A stretch of 64,000 nt of DNA from Devosia sp. (GTDB lineage Bacteria > Pseudomonadota > Alphaproteobacteria > Rhizobiales > Devosiaceae), in NCBI GenBank assembly GCA_015234425.1, contig JADGNE010000006.1, positions 186,001-250,000 on the forward strand, written 5' to 3'. Within the stretch, counting starts at the first letter, position 1; the number at the start of each line of letters is the position of its first letter. The position numbers and the translations under genes were made by a program. Below, piece after piece: positions 35,850 through 45,140 of this stretch. The notes below the pieces were generated by a model that did no database searches, was not told the DNA's origin, and worked only from the letters and a program-made list of their open reading frames with translations.

Positions 35850-35960
35850 TACCCCCCTAACCTCCCCCTCTCCAGGGGGAGGAACCCATCGAGTAAGCTG
35901 AGAAGCCTGTAAGCCACCGGCCGATCCCTCCCCCTCCTCAGGGGGAGGCTAGGTGGGGGT
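35850..35960. repeat. Family A intergenic element, copy 3
   Basis: It begins TACCCCCCTAACCTCCCCC and ends AGGGGGAGGCTAGGTGGGGG, with internal AGGGGGAGGAACCCATCGAGT matching copy 1 closely. Together with the palindrome at 35997-36043 it fills the gap between the binding-protein gene and the first permease. Confidence 0.75.
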
Positions 35961-35996
35961 TCTCTTCTTAGCCAGACCATAGTGGGGACAGAGCAC

Positions 35997-36043
35997 CCCC
36001 ACCCTCAATCCCTCCCCTTGATGGGGAGGGATTGAGGGTGGGG
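35997..36043. repeat. Perfect 21-bp-arm palindrome (family B)
   Basis: CCCCACCCTCAATCCCTCCC(C) and its exact reverse complement are separated by TTGAT. Each arm is the same sequence as the single family B units at 19544-19579 and 28972-29009, so this copy is the complete hairpin. It follows the binding-protein gene and could stabilise its message. Confidence 0.8.
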
Positions 36044-36172
36044 TGAGCCACTTGCGCTAATCTCGCGCCCCCCAAACCACCAACAAACCCTGTGCTCCAC
36101 CGCCCGACCCCGGTGGCTTTGCGCTCCGCCCCCCGCTATTCTGCGCCATCAATCGCGCAAGGAAACGACGCC

Positions 36173-37135
36173 ATTCTCGCCTACCTCATCCGACGCACGC
36201 TGATCCTGATCGCCTCGCTGTTTCTCGCGGCCGTGGTGCTCTTTGTGCTGCTGCGCCTGCTGCCCGGCGACCCCGCCAATGCCCTCCTCGGCGTTGGTGC
36301 CACCGAGCAGCAGATTGCCGCCGCCCGCGCCCAGGTCGGCTCCGATCAGCCGCTCTATATCCAGTTCGTCAATTTTCTCGGCAATCTTGCCCGGCTTGAT
36401 CTCGGCACCTCCTTTGTCAGCCGCGCCTCGGTGCTCGAAGAGATCGGCAACCGTATGTCGGTCACTCTGCCGCTGACCTTTTTCGGCTTTGTGCTGGCGC
36501 TGATCCTTGCCATTCCGCTCGGCATTCTTGCCGCCGTGCGGTCCGACAAATGGTATGGCAACGCCATCTCCATCGTCTCCCAGCTCGGCATCGCCATCCC
36601 CGTCTTCTGGGTCGGCATTCTCCTCGTCACCCTCTTTGCCATCAATCTGCGCTGGCTGCCCTCGGGCGGCTTTCCGCTGCGCGGCTGGTACAATTTTGGC
36701 GAGGCGGCGACCGGCATGATCCTGCCGTCCCTCACCATCGGCCTCGTCATGGGCGCCTCGCTCCTGCGCTATGTCCGCGCCGCCACGCTTGATGTCCTCG
36801 GCAGCGATTATCTGCGCACCGCCCGCGCCCTCGGCGCCAGCTTCCCCGAAGCCCTGATGCGTCATGGGCTGCGCAATGGCGCCGTCCCGGTCATTTCCAT
36901 CCTCGGCATCGAGCTCGCCAGCACCTTCCTCGGCGCCGTCGTCATCGAGCGCGTCTTCTCGCTGCCCGGCCTTGGCTCCATGCTGCTGCTCGCCATTCAG
37001 CAGCGCGATTATCCCAATGTGCAGGGCGTGCTCTTTGTCTCCACACTGCTGGTCCTCCTCATCGGCTTTGCCGCCGATATTGCCCAGCGCCTGGTCGATC
37101 CGCGCCTGCGCGGCCGCACGAGGGCCGCATCATGA
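36173..37135 (+). CDS. Peptide-type ABC transporter permease (DppB type), probable ATT start
   Basis: About 320 residues: the DppB pattern with LAYLIRRTLILIASLFLAAVV, LPGDPANALLG, SRASVLEEIGNR and the EAA-like loop TARALGASFPEALMRHGLRNG. Family members start M-L-A-Y-L-I-R-R-T, and here the corresponding codon is ATT at 36173, with AAGGAAA 7 bases upstream (36159-36165). The only in-frame ATG or GTG upstream would add 27 unmatched residues (from 36092). I therefore infer a rare ATT start. The gene overlaps the next one (ATGA). Confidence 0.85.
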   Translation: MLAYLIRRTLILIASLFLAAVVLFVLLRLLPGDPANALLGVGATEQQIAAARAQVGSDQPLYIQFVNFLGNLARLDLGTSFVSRASVLEEIGNRMSVTLPLTFFGFVLALILAIPLGILAAVRSDKWYGNAISIVSQLGIAIPVFWVGILLVTLFAINLRWLPSGGFPLRGWYNFGEAATGMILPSLTIGLVMGASLLRYVRAATLDVLGSDYLRTARALGASFPEALMRHGLRNGAVPVISILGIELASTFLGAVVIERVFSLPGLGSMLLLAIQQRDYPNVQGVLFVSTLLVLLIGFAADIAQRLVDPRLRGRTRAAS

Positions 37136-37974
37136 CCATCGCTGTTACCGCCAAAGCACCGCGCCGGTTCTCGCTCACCCTCTGGGCCGGGCTCATCCTG
37201 GTCGGCGTCCACGTCTTCACCGGCCTTCTTTCGCTCGTCTGGCTTCCCTATGAGCCGACCGGCATGGTCGGCATGCGCCTTGAAGGTCCAAGCTGGCTGC
37301 ATTGGATCGGCACTGACCGTCTCGGCCGCGATCTCTTCACCCAGTTGATGATCGGCAGCCGCATTGCCCTCATCGTCGGGCTTGGCGCCGTTGCCATCGG
37401 CGCCATCATCGGCGTCACCCTGGGCATTCTCGCAGCCTTTGCCACCAAATGGCTCGACGACGCCCTGGCCGCCGCGCTCGACATCCTCATCGCCTTCCCC
37501 ACCCTGTTGATTGCCATGCTGGTGGTCGCCGCCAGCGACACAGCCAGCCTCTGGTCGGCTATCCTCGCGCTCGGCATCGCCCTTTCGGCCATTGTCGCCC
37601 GCCTCACCCGCATTCTCGCCAAGCGGGTGTTGGTGATGGACTACATCACCGCCGCGCGCACCTCGGGCAGTTCCTGGCCAAAGATCGTCGCCATCCACAT
37701 TCTGCCCAATATCTGGCCGACCCTCTCGGTCAATTTTGCCCTGCAGTTCGGCCTCGCTGTCATTGCCGAGGCCTCGCTCTCCTATCTCGGCCTCGGCGCC
37801 CCGCCGCCCAATGCCTCATGGGGCCGGATGCTGCAGGAAGCCCAGGGCACGGTCTACACCGCCCCGCTCGGCGCCATCGTGCCCGGCCTTGCCCTCGTCT
37901 CGCTCGCCATCGGCGTCAATCTCCTCGCCGACGGCCTACGCGAAACCATCGATCCGACGAGGCGCGCCCGATGA
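37132..37974 (+). CDS. Peptide-type ABC transporter permease (DppC type)
   Basis: 280 residues with five to six membrane segments, the DppC motif GTDRLGRDLFTQLMIGSR, and the coupling loop AARTSGSSWPKIVAIHILPNIWPTL. It ends LLADGLRETIDPTRRAR. Both ends overlap neighbours by ATGA (37132 and 37971), which indicates tight translational coupling. It pairs with the DppB-type permease. Confidence 0.92.
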   Translation: MTIAVTAKAPRRFSLTLWAGLILVGVHVFTGLLSLVWLPYEPTGMVGMRLEGPSWLHWIGTDRLGRDLFTQLMIGSRIALIVGLGAVAIGAIIGVTLGILAAFATKWLDDALAAALDILIAFPTLLIAMLVVAASDTASLWSAILALGIALSAIVARLTRILAKRVLVMDYITAARTSGSSWPKIVAIHILPNIWPTLSVNFALQFGLAVIAEASLSYLGLGAPPPNASWGRMLQEAQGTVYTAPLGAIVPGLALVSLAIGVNLLADGLRETIDPTRRAR

Positions 37975-38773
37975 GCCTGCTCAAGGTCAAAAACCTCTCC
38001 GTCCACGCCGGCAGCAAGACGCTGGTGTCCGATCTTTCCTTCACGCTGGAGAAGGGCGAACGGCTCGGCCTCATCGGCGAATCCGGCTCGGGCAAATCCC
38101 TGAGCTCGCTCGCCATCACCGGCCTCCTGCCAAGCGGTCTTGTCGCCACCGGCTCGGTCGAGCTCGCCGGCAAGCAAGTCATCGGCACGCCCGACCGCCA
38201 GCTCGATCGCCTGCGCGGCACCGCCGCCGCCATCGTCTTCCAGGAACCGCTCACCGCGCTCGACCCTCTCATGCGTGTCGGCAAGCAGATTGCAGAACCA
38301 TTGGCGCGTCGCGCCCGCCGCGATGGCCAGCCGCTCGATTCACAGGCACTCTCCGTCAACGTTAACAGTCTGCTAACCGAAGTGGCACTTGGTGAACCCG
38401 AACGCATAGCGCGTTCCTACCCCCATGAGCTCTCCGGTGGACAGCGCCAGCGCGTCGCCATCGCCATGGCTCTGGCCTGTCGTTCAAACCTTCTCATCGC
38501 CGACGAACCGACCACCGCGCTGGATGTCACCACCCAGGCCGAAATCCTCGCCCTGCTCGATCGCCTCGTCCGCGAGCGCAACATGGCCCTGCTTTTTATC
38601 AGCCACGATCTCCCCGTCGTCGCCAATACTGTCAACAAAATCATAGTCTTGCGCCAGGGCGAAGCCGTCGAAGCCGGCCCGGTGGACACCGTTTTCACCC
38701 AGCCGCAACACGACTACACCAGGAGCCTCCTCTCCGCCGCCCGCCAGTTCGACGCCGCTCTGGAGGGCCAGCC

Positions 38774-38777
<4 letters not shown>
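37971..38777 (+). CDS. Peptide-type ABC transporter ATP-binding protein (DppD type)
   Basis: 268 residues. Walker A GESGSGKSL, Q-loop FQEPLTALDP, signature LSGGQRQRVA, Walker [13 protein letters not shown], switch His in FISHDLP. It is shorter than typical DppD (about 330) and lacks the C-terminal Cys-rich segment. The ATG at 37971 overlaps the permease stop (ATGA); the longer open frame upstream is a shadow of the permease gene. Confidence 0.92.
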
Positions 38778-39531
<754 letters not shown>

Positions 39532-39535
<4 letters not shown>

Positions 39536-40314
39536 CCGACTACGCCACCGAATATGCCGATTGGCAGGCCCGCCGCCTCGCCGCCCTCAAGGCTCCCGAA
39601 GGCTGGCTCAACATCATCGCCCGCGCCTGGCTGGCCGAAGGCACAGTCACCCTGGGCAAGGCCGGCGACAACGATATCGTCCTCTCCGCCGGCCCAGATT
39701 ATGCCGGCAGCCTCACCCAGGACGCCGAAGGCAATGTCACCTGGACGCCTTATGGCGGCGCGGCGCAGAAGCTCGAACTGGCCAAGTATAAGCCGCCGCG
39801 CTTCATGGCCGAAAACCTGCTGCTCGAAGTGACAACGCTCAATGGCGAAAACGCCGTGCGCATCCGCGACACCACCTCGGACGCCCCTAACCAGCTCGCA
39901 CCAATTGACTATTTCCCGCTCGACGAAAGCTGGCGCATCACCGCCGACTGGGTTGCACTTGAGGCCCCCAAGGGCCTGACCGTCGACACCTCAAAGTCGA
40001 TCCCGACCGATGTGGAGGCCACCCACAAGGCCGTCTTCACCCGCGATGGTGTCACCTATGAACTGCTGGCGACGCACGGCACGCCGGAAGCCCCGCAATT
40101 CGTCATCCGCGATGCCACCTCGCGCGACAGCACCTATCCGGCCTCGCGCTTCGTCTTCGGCGAAAACGTCACCGAGAACACCATCGTCCTCGACTTCAAC
40201 AAGGCGATCAATCCGCCCTGCGCCTTCACCGAGCATGCCGTCTGCCCGCTGCCGCCGGCCGAGAACGTCCTGCCGATCCGCATCGAGGCCGGTGAAAAGC
40301 GCCTCAAGGCTTGA
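39532..40314 (+). CDS. DUF1684 domain-containing protein
   Basis: 260 residues matching DUF1684 along the length. The C-terminal signature is FNKAINPPCAFTEHAVCPLPPAEN, the conserved Cys-containing motif of the family; the start is YADWQARRLAALKAPEGWL. The function of the family is unknown. No signal peptide or membrane segment is visible, so it is probably cytosolic. The start overlaps the DppF-type ATPase stop (ATGA), which ties it to peptide or opine-like uptake; a role in processing the imported compound is inferred. Confidence 0.88.
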
Positions 40315-40323
40315 TCAGCACAT

Positions 40324-40358
40324 AAAAAAACGGCCGGCAGCGTCACCGCTGTCGACCG
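40324..40358 (-). terminator. Rho-independent terminator for the small membrane protein gene
   Basis: Read on the minus strand: CGGTCGACAGCG-GTGA-CGCTGCCGGCCG (12-bp stem, one wobble and one mismatch) followed directly by TTTTTTT. It lies 26 bp after the stop of the gene at 40385-40636, and could also help end the converging DUF1684 transcript. Confidence 0.75.
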
Positions 40359-40384
40359 TGAATGCTTGAAGCATTTGAGTATTT

Positions 40385-40636
40385 CTACCTTCGAACCGCT
40401 CTGACAATGGCAATGAGGATACACGCGCCAACGAGGCCCGCGATCAGATAGCCGAGCCAGCCGCCGAACGAAACGCCCAGCATGCCAAACAGCAGGCTGG
40501 CGATGGCGGCGCCGACAATGCCCAGAATGATATTGAGGAAAATACCAGTATTGGTCTTCATGATGCTGGAGGCGAGCCAGCCGGCGATACCGCCGATGAT
40601 GATGGCAGCGAGCCAACCAATGCCTGTTTCGTCCAT
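40385..40636 (-). CDS. GlsB/YeaQ/YmgE family stress-response membrane protein
   Basis: 83 residues, mostly three membrane segments: WLAAIIIGGIAGWLASSIM, IFLNIILGIVGAAIASLLFGML and GWLGYLIAGLVGACILIAIVRAV. The pattern GGIAGWLAS...G...N...GIVGA is that of the YeaQ/YmgE (transglycosylase-associated) family, small inner-membrane proteins often induced by stress; their biochemical role is unknown. The ATG at 40636 gives the usual short N-terminus (MDETGIGW); the longer frame has no support. A strong terminator follows. Confidence 0.9.
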   Translation of the reverse strand: MDETGIGWLAAIIIGGIAGWLASSIMKTNTGIFLNIILGIVGAAIASLLFGMLGVSFGGWLGYLIAGLVGACILIAIVRAVRR

Positions 40637-41002
40637 GATAACCCCCGTTGGGTGGAACCGGCCCGATCGCCGGACCTGAACTAAACGCCGGAAAACGTGA
40701 TCTGGTTGCGCAGTCACTTTTGAGCGAGGCATTTTCTTCGATACGCCAGTCCTCTGCTGACGCTCACACGGCAGCGTCACTTTCCCCGTCGACAGGCGCA
40801 CAACAGGAAAAGAAAATAAACACTCTCGACCAGATAGAGGATATACTACAACATCAACCGCCCCGGCGACATTTACAAATCTGAAACCAAATCCCCGGAA
40901 ACGAGAATTCAGGCCCAACAGGCCATGTATGAATACGCATCTTTAGGACGGCATCGCCTATAGTTTCATTCGTGGCTGGTACATCGTCAGGCCGGAGCTT
41001 TC
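40637..41002. other. 366-bp divergent region with no identifiable feature
   Basis: Between the GlsB/YmgE gene (minus) and the EAL gene (plus). I looked for GGAAC...GTT (general-stress sigma factor) elements on both strands and did not find a convincing pair; no operator-like palindrome or repeat was seen. Confidence 0.4.
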
Positions 41003-42390
41003 ATGACGGACACGGCGCCGAACAGTCAACATTCGACAAGGCTGGTTGTTTCCTACGAATATGCTTCCCTGATCCTGGTGGTGCTCGGGCTCGGCTGGGC
41101 CGGCTTCTTCGCCTCTATTGGCTGGTGGCGCGTGGTTGGCCTGGACCTACTGCTCATCGTCGTTGGAGTTGCAAGCTATCTGCTCATTCGCAGGGGCCAA
41201 CTCACTATTGGCCTCCTCCTGTCTCAAACCGCCCTGTTCCTGCTCGTCGGCGCGATCTGCCTGATGTTCGACGTGCCGAGCGCCGATGCGCCCCGCGTCT
41301 CACATCTCTATTTGCTGGTCATTGCGGCGTTGGGTTACCTCAATTACCGGCGGCAGCCATCGGGTGTGCAGATCGGTCTTGTCGTCATTTGCCTCGCCAG
41401 CTTCGTGGCATTGGCCAGTTCCACCCTGTCCACGCCGCTGGCCATGCCAGTTCCGGATTCCGTTCGAATTGCAGGCAGCTGGGTGAACACCATAGTCGCC
41501 GTCGGCATGCTCTGTGGTTGCGCCTATGCCATGCAGGCCGAATTCACCAGCCGGGGTGCATTGAGCCGAGACCTGATGGCGGCACTCTGGAACGAGGAAT
41601 TCATCTCGTCTACCAGCCTCAGGTCGATCGAGAGCGCTCCACTATCGGCGCGGAAGCTCTCTTGCGCTGGACCAGCCCCCAGCGCGGGGCGCTTCCCCCG
41701 GCAGAGTTTATTCCCGAAGCCGAGCGCAGCGGCCTGATGGTCCGCATCGGCGGCTGGGTGTTGGAAGAAGGCTGCCGAACTCTGGCCGAATGGAACAATC
41801 ACCCCGAGTTCCAACACCTGACACTTTCGGTCAACGTCAGCGTCCGGCAGCTGCTGAACAAGGATTTCGAGCCGCTCGTTCGCAAGGTGCTGGCATCCAC
41901 CGGCGCCGACCCGCGAAAGCTCACACTGGAGCTGACCGAGAGCGTGCTGGTCACCGAGATGGACGTGGTCGTCGGCAAGCTCAAGGCGCTACACGAGCTG
42001 GGCATCACTATTGCGCTGGACGATTTCGGAACGGGCTATTCTTCGCTGTCCTATCTGCGGCGCCTGCCTGTGCAGCAGCTCAAGATCGATCGCGGATTTG
42101 TTCAGTACGCCGTCAAGTCTGCCCGCAGCGCATCACTGGCCGAAAACGTCATCCGACTCGGTCACGACCTTGGCCAGCATGTCCTCGCCGAAGGCGTCGA
42201 AACCGAGCAGCAGCATGATTTCCTCGCCCGTGCCGGTTGCGTGCAGTTCCAGGGCTATCTCTACGGCAGGCCGATGCAACTGACCGACTTCGAGCGCCGC
42301 ATCGGGCTTGAAGCCAGATCCCCGACCGACCAGACCAACCCGGGATGCGCACGGCAGGTTAGCCTCGTGCAACCCCGTCATAGACGATGA
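41003..42390 (+). pseudogene. Membrane-anchored EAL-domain (c-di-GMP phosphodiesterase) gene with a single-base frameshift
   Basis: The N-terminal frame (41003 to 41602) gives about 200 residues with five or six membrane segments and ends DLMAALWNEEF. The frame then shifts by one base at 41600-41604, after which HLVYQPQVD, GAEALLRW, FIPEAERSGL, ELTESVLVTEM, LDDFGTGYSSLSYL, LKIDRGFV and AEGVET complete an EAL domain. GAATTC|CATCTC would restore the frame by one C. Motifs for catalysis look intact (EALLRW, DDFGTG, KIDR). No GGDEF domain lies between the parts. As sequenced it is broken; a sequencing error is possible. The end overlaps the converging ATPase gene by 32 bp. Confidence 0.8.
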
Positions 42391-43150
42391 CCGGCGCCCC
42401 CGTCTGCGGATCCTCGATCCGCCGTGCGGTAACCCCATAGACCCTATCAAGCAGTTCGGCCGTAAGCACGGCATCAGGCGTCCCTTCGGCGACCACCTTG
42501 CCCGATTGCATCACCGCTAGCCGGTCGCAATAGCGCATCGCAAGGTTGAGATCATGAAGGGCAATAAGGACTGTGGCCCCGGCGTTCGCCGAGCGCTTCA
42601 GCAGATCCAACACCTCGATCTGCGCGTGAATGTCGAGATGGCTGGTCGGTTCATCAAGAACCAGAAGCTGCGGCTGCTGGGCAAGCGCCCGCGCGAGGTG
42701 CACCCTCTGCCGCTCTCCGCCGGAAAGACTGGTGTAGAGCCGCTGAGCGAGGGCACCCAGTCCGACATCATCTAGTGCCTGAGCGACGATAGCCGCGTCG
42801 GTGGCCTGCGCGCCCACGTCCTGCCACACACTCTGGAAGGGCATCCGCCCGAGCCCGACCACATCCGCAACGGTCAGGCGGTCCTCGGTATTGGCCGCTT
42901 GCTCCACATAGGCCGCGATCTGCGCGCGTTGGCGCCGTGGCATGGCGAGCAGGTCTGAGCCGCAGAAACGTACCGCCCCGCTGGCAGTTGGCCGAAGGCC
43001 CAGGGCCCCTGACAACAAGGTAGACTTTCCAGCGCCATTTGGCCCCACCAGCCCGGTAATTTCCCCGGCATGAGCCGACAGACCGGCACCGGCCACAATG
43101 GCCAGCCCACCAGCCACCATGGTCAGGTTGGACACCACAAGACCGCTCAT
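42359..43150 (-). CDS. ABC transporter ATP-binding protein of the proposed F420-0 importer (FecE/BtuD type)
   Basis: 263 residues. Walker A GPNGAGKST, Q-loop YVEQAANTEDRLTV, signature LSGGERQRVHLA, Walker B LLVLDEPTSHLD and switch His in ALHDLNLAMRY. It belongs to the type II (iron/cobalamin) importer ATPase class, and the F420-0 importer ATPase subclass (TIGR03873) is a member of it. Its start overlaps the permease stop by ATGA. It is the last gene of the minus-strand operon and converges on the EAL gene, overlapping it by 32 bp. Confidence 0.85.
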   Translation of the reverse strand: MSGLVVSNLTMVAGGLAIVAGAGLSAHAGEITGLVGPNGAGKSTLLSGALGLRPTASGAVRFCGSDLLAMPRRQRAQIAAYVEQAANTEDRLTVADVVGLGRMPFQSVWQDVGAQATDAAIVAQALDDVGLGALAQRLYTSLSGGERQRVHLARALAQQPQLLVLDEPTSHLDIHAQIEVLDLLKRSANAGATVLIALHDLNLAMRYCDRLAVMQSGKVVAEGTPDAVLTAELLDRVYGVTARRIEDPQTGAPVIVYDGVARG

Positions 43151-44163
43151 GTGACGCGCCTGTAGCGCATGAGGACGAAGAAGAATGCCGGTGCGCCAAT
43201 GAGCGCCGTGACAATGCCAACAGGCAATTCACGGGGGTCGAACAGCGTCCGTGCCGCCGTATCAGCCCAAAGCATGACGAGGGCCCCGACCACCATGGAC
43301 CATGGCAAAAGCCTCCGGTGTCGCGCGCCAGTGACCAGCCGCACCGCGTGTGGCACCACGAGGCCCACGAAACCGATGGCGCCGCCGATGGCCACCATGA
43401 TGCCAGTCAGGATAGCCGTGGCGATGAGCAGCATCCAGCGCAGCCGGTTGACGTCAATGCCGAGGCTTGCCGCCGAGACGTTGCCGAACACAAAGCCATC
43501 GAGCGCCCGTGCTGACAAGAGGATGACCGGCGCACAGAGCAGCAACCCCGCGCACACCAGCCCCACATCGCTCCAGAGCGACCCGCTGAGCGAGCCCATG
43601 AGCCAGGACAGGATTTCCCGATAACTATCGCCGGTGGCTGACCAGAATATAAGGAAGGATGTCGCCGCCGAAGCCAGCGCCGATATGCAGATGCCGGCCA
43701 GAATAGCGCGCGATGGTGTGGCTCCGCCGAGGAGATGTGCGATGCCCAGTGCCATTCCCAAAGCAGCGAGCGCCCCCAAGAATGCGCCGATCGGCATGAG
43801 CAGCGCCGCGCCCGTCAGCAATACTGTCACCGCGCCGAGGGCCGCACCAGAGGACAGCCCAAGCAGATAGGGGTCAGCCAAGGGATTGCGCGTCAGCGCC
43901 TGCATGACCGCGCCTGCCAGCGCCAGACCCGCGCCGATGCCGCAGGCGACAAGCACACGGGGCAGCCGCAACTCCCAGACGATCGCGTCGCGCAAACGAC
44001 TGACCGGGCTTTCGGGCAGGATGCCGAGATGATGCAGCACGATCGTCCACACCTCACCCGGCGAAATCTCGGCCGGACCAAGCGTCACCGCGATCAGGGC
44101 GCTGCAGACAAGGAGGACGCAGAGAGCGAAAAACGCCGACAGTCGCAAAGGCGTCGCCATCAT
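43147..44163 (-). CDS. FecCD-family permease of the proposed F420-0 importer
   Basis: 338 residues with about ten membrane segments. FecCD hallmarks are LRLPRVLVACGIGAGLALAGAVMQALTRNPLADPYLLGLSSGAALG and the C-terminal AIGFVGLVVPHAVRL; RNPLADP is the family's coupling motif. Such permeases pass cobalamin, heme, siderophores and, in the TIGR03869 group, proposedly F420-0. A single permease gene is present, so it should act as a homodimer. It lies 40 bp after the binding protein and overlaps the ATPase by ATGA. Confidence 0.87.
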   Translation of the reverse strand: MMATPLRLSAFFALCVLLVCSALIAVTLGPAEISPGEVWTIVLHHLGILPESPVSRLRDAIVWELRLPRVLVACGIGAGLALAGAVMQALTRNPLADPYLLGLSSGAALGAVTVLLTGAALLMPIGAFLGALAALGMALGIAHLLGGATPSRAILAGICISALASAATSFLIFWSATGDSYREILSWLMGSLSGSLWSDVGLVCAGLLLCAPVILLSARALDGFVFGNVSAASLGIDVNRLRWMLLIATAILTGIMVAIGGAIGFVGLVVPHAVRLVTGARHRRLLPWSMVVGALVMLWADTAARTLFDPRELPVGIVTALIGAPAFFFVLMRYRRVT

Positions 44164-44203
44164 TACCGGGATCGATCAGTGCGGAGATAAAAAGACCCTG
44201 GTG

Positions 44204-45136
44204 TCACCGCGAAAAATCCAGCGCGCGCAGCTGGGCCGCCATATCGACGACCGCGGGCACATTGCGCACGCCCGCCTCCCCCGCAGGGAATGGAACGACG
44301 AGATAACGCTGATGGATCACCGCATCAAGTTCTCGCGTGATCGGGTTTTCGGCGAGGAGTTTGCGTTTTTGCTCGGCAGAATTCCACGCAGCGTCGACGA
44401 GGACGATCACATCGGGATTGGCATCCACGATGGCTTCCCAGCTTGCTGATACCCAGCCGTCGTCCACTTCAGCGAAAATATTGGTGAGCCCAAGGGCGTC
44501 CATGATCATGGCCGGCGCATTATTCCCCGCGCCGACATAGGGGGTCTTGGTGCCGGAAGAATACCAAAGCGCGCTCAACCCACGATCATCGGCGGGTGTA
44601 CTGGCCAGCATGGCCTTTTGGCTCTCCACTAGCGCCGTGGCCGCGTCTGAAACGTCGAAAATCTCGCCCATCTCGGCAATTTCGCCGAACAGCACGTTGA
44701 AGTCGAGCCTGGGTGGTCGGACCGTGCGACAAGCTGCCGGCGCGACGTAGGTGTCGACGCCCAGCTGTGCGAGCGTCGCGCGCTCACCGGCGCCGTCGGC
44801 GGCAAAATTACTCTCCCAGCCGCCGTAGATCAGATCTGGTTCGGCTTCGAGCACAACTTCCTGCGATGGCAGTTTTTCCGAGAGCACAGGGAGATTGGTA
44901 CCGGAAAATTCTGCGGGCAGCGAGCCATCCAGAAACCCCACTCCGACGATGCGATCACCCACTCCCAGCGCCAGTAGCAGCTCGGTCGCGGTTGACTTGA
45001 TGGTAACAACGCGCTGCGGGGGAGCCTCGAACTGAACCATCACGCCGCAATTGTCGATCACCAGCGGGTCGTCTGTCGCCGCGACAGCGGGGCAGCTCAA
45101 TGCAAGAGCCGCCAGAATGGCGAATTGGACACGCAT
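44204..45136 (-). CDS. Periplasmic binding protein of the proposed F420-0 importer
   Basis: 310 residues with a signal peptide (MRVQFAILAALALSCPAVAA). The mature part is a class III (helical backbone) binding protein: IDNCGVMVQFEAPPQRVVTIKSTATELLLALGVGDRIVGVGFLDG, then ALWYSSGTKTPYVGAGNNAPAMIMDALG and DANPDVIVLVDAAW. The Cys in NCG and this N-terminal pattern are, as I recall, those of the proposed F420-0 binding protein (TIGR03868). I chose 45136 because it gives the signal peptide; the longer frame is a shadow of cofE. It lies 4 bp after cofE. Binding of F420-0 is a genomic-context proposal, not a measured fact. Confidence 0.83.
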   Translation of the reverse strand: MRVQFAILAALALSCPAVAATDDPLVIDNCGVMVQFEAPPQRVVTIKSTATELLLALGVGDRIVGVGFLDGSLPAEFSGTNLPVLSEKLPSQEVVLEAEPDLIYGGWESNFAADGAGERATLAQLGVDTYVAPAACRTVRPPRLDFNVLFGEIAEMGEIFDVSDAATALVESQKAMLASTPADDRGLSALWYSSGTKTPYVGAGNNAPAMIMDALGLTNIFAEVDDGWVSASWEAIVDANPDVIVLVDAAWNSAEQKRKLLAENPITRELDAVIHQRYLVVPFPAGEAGVRNVPAVVDMAAQLRALDFSR

Positions 45137-45140
45137 GACC

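Noticed and set aside
40637-41002. General-stress (EcfG-type) promoter for the GlsB/YmgE gene
   Set aside because: I looked for GGAAC and GTT elements with 16-18 bp spacing on both strands and found no convincing pair.
42359-45136. Heme or cobalamin importer
   Set aside because: The fold class fits, but the genes are in one operon with cofE and fgd and the binding-protein N-terminal motif fits the proposed F420-0 group; no btu, hmu or cobalamin gene is nearby. Not excluded by sequence alone.
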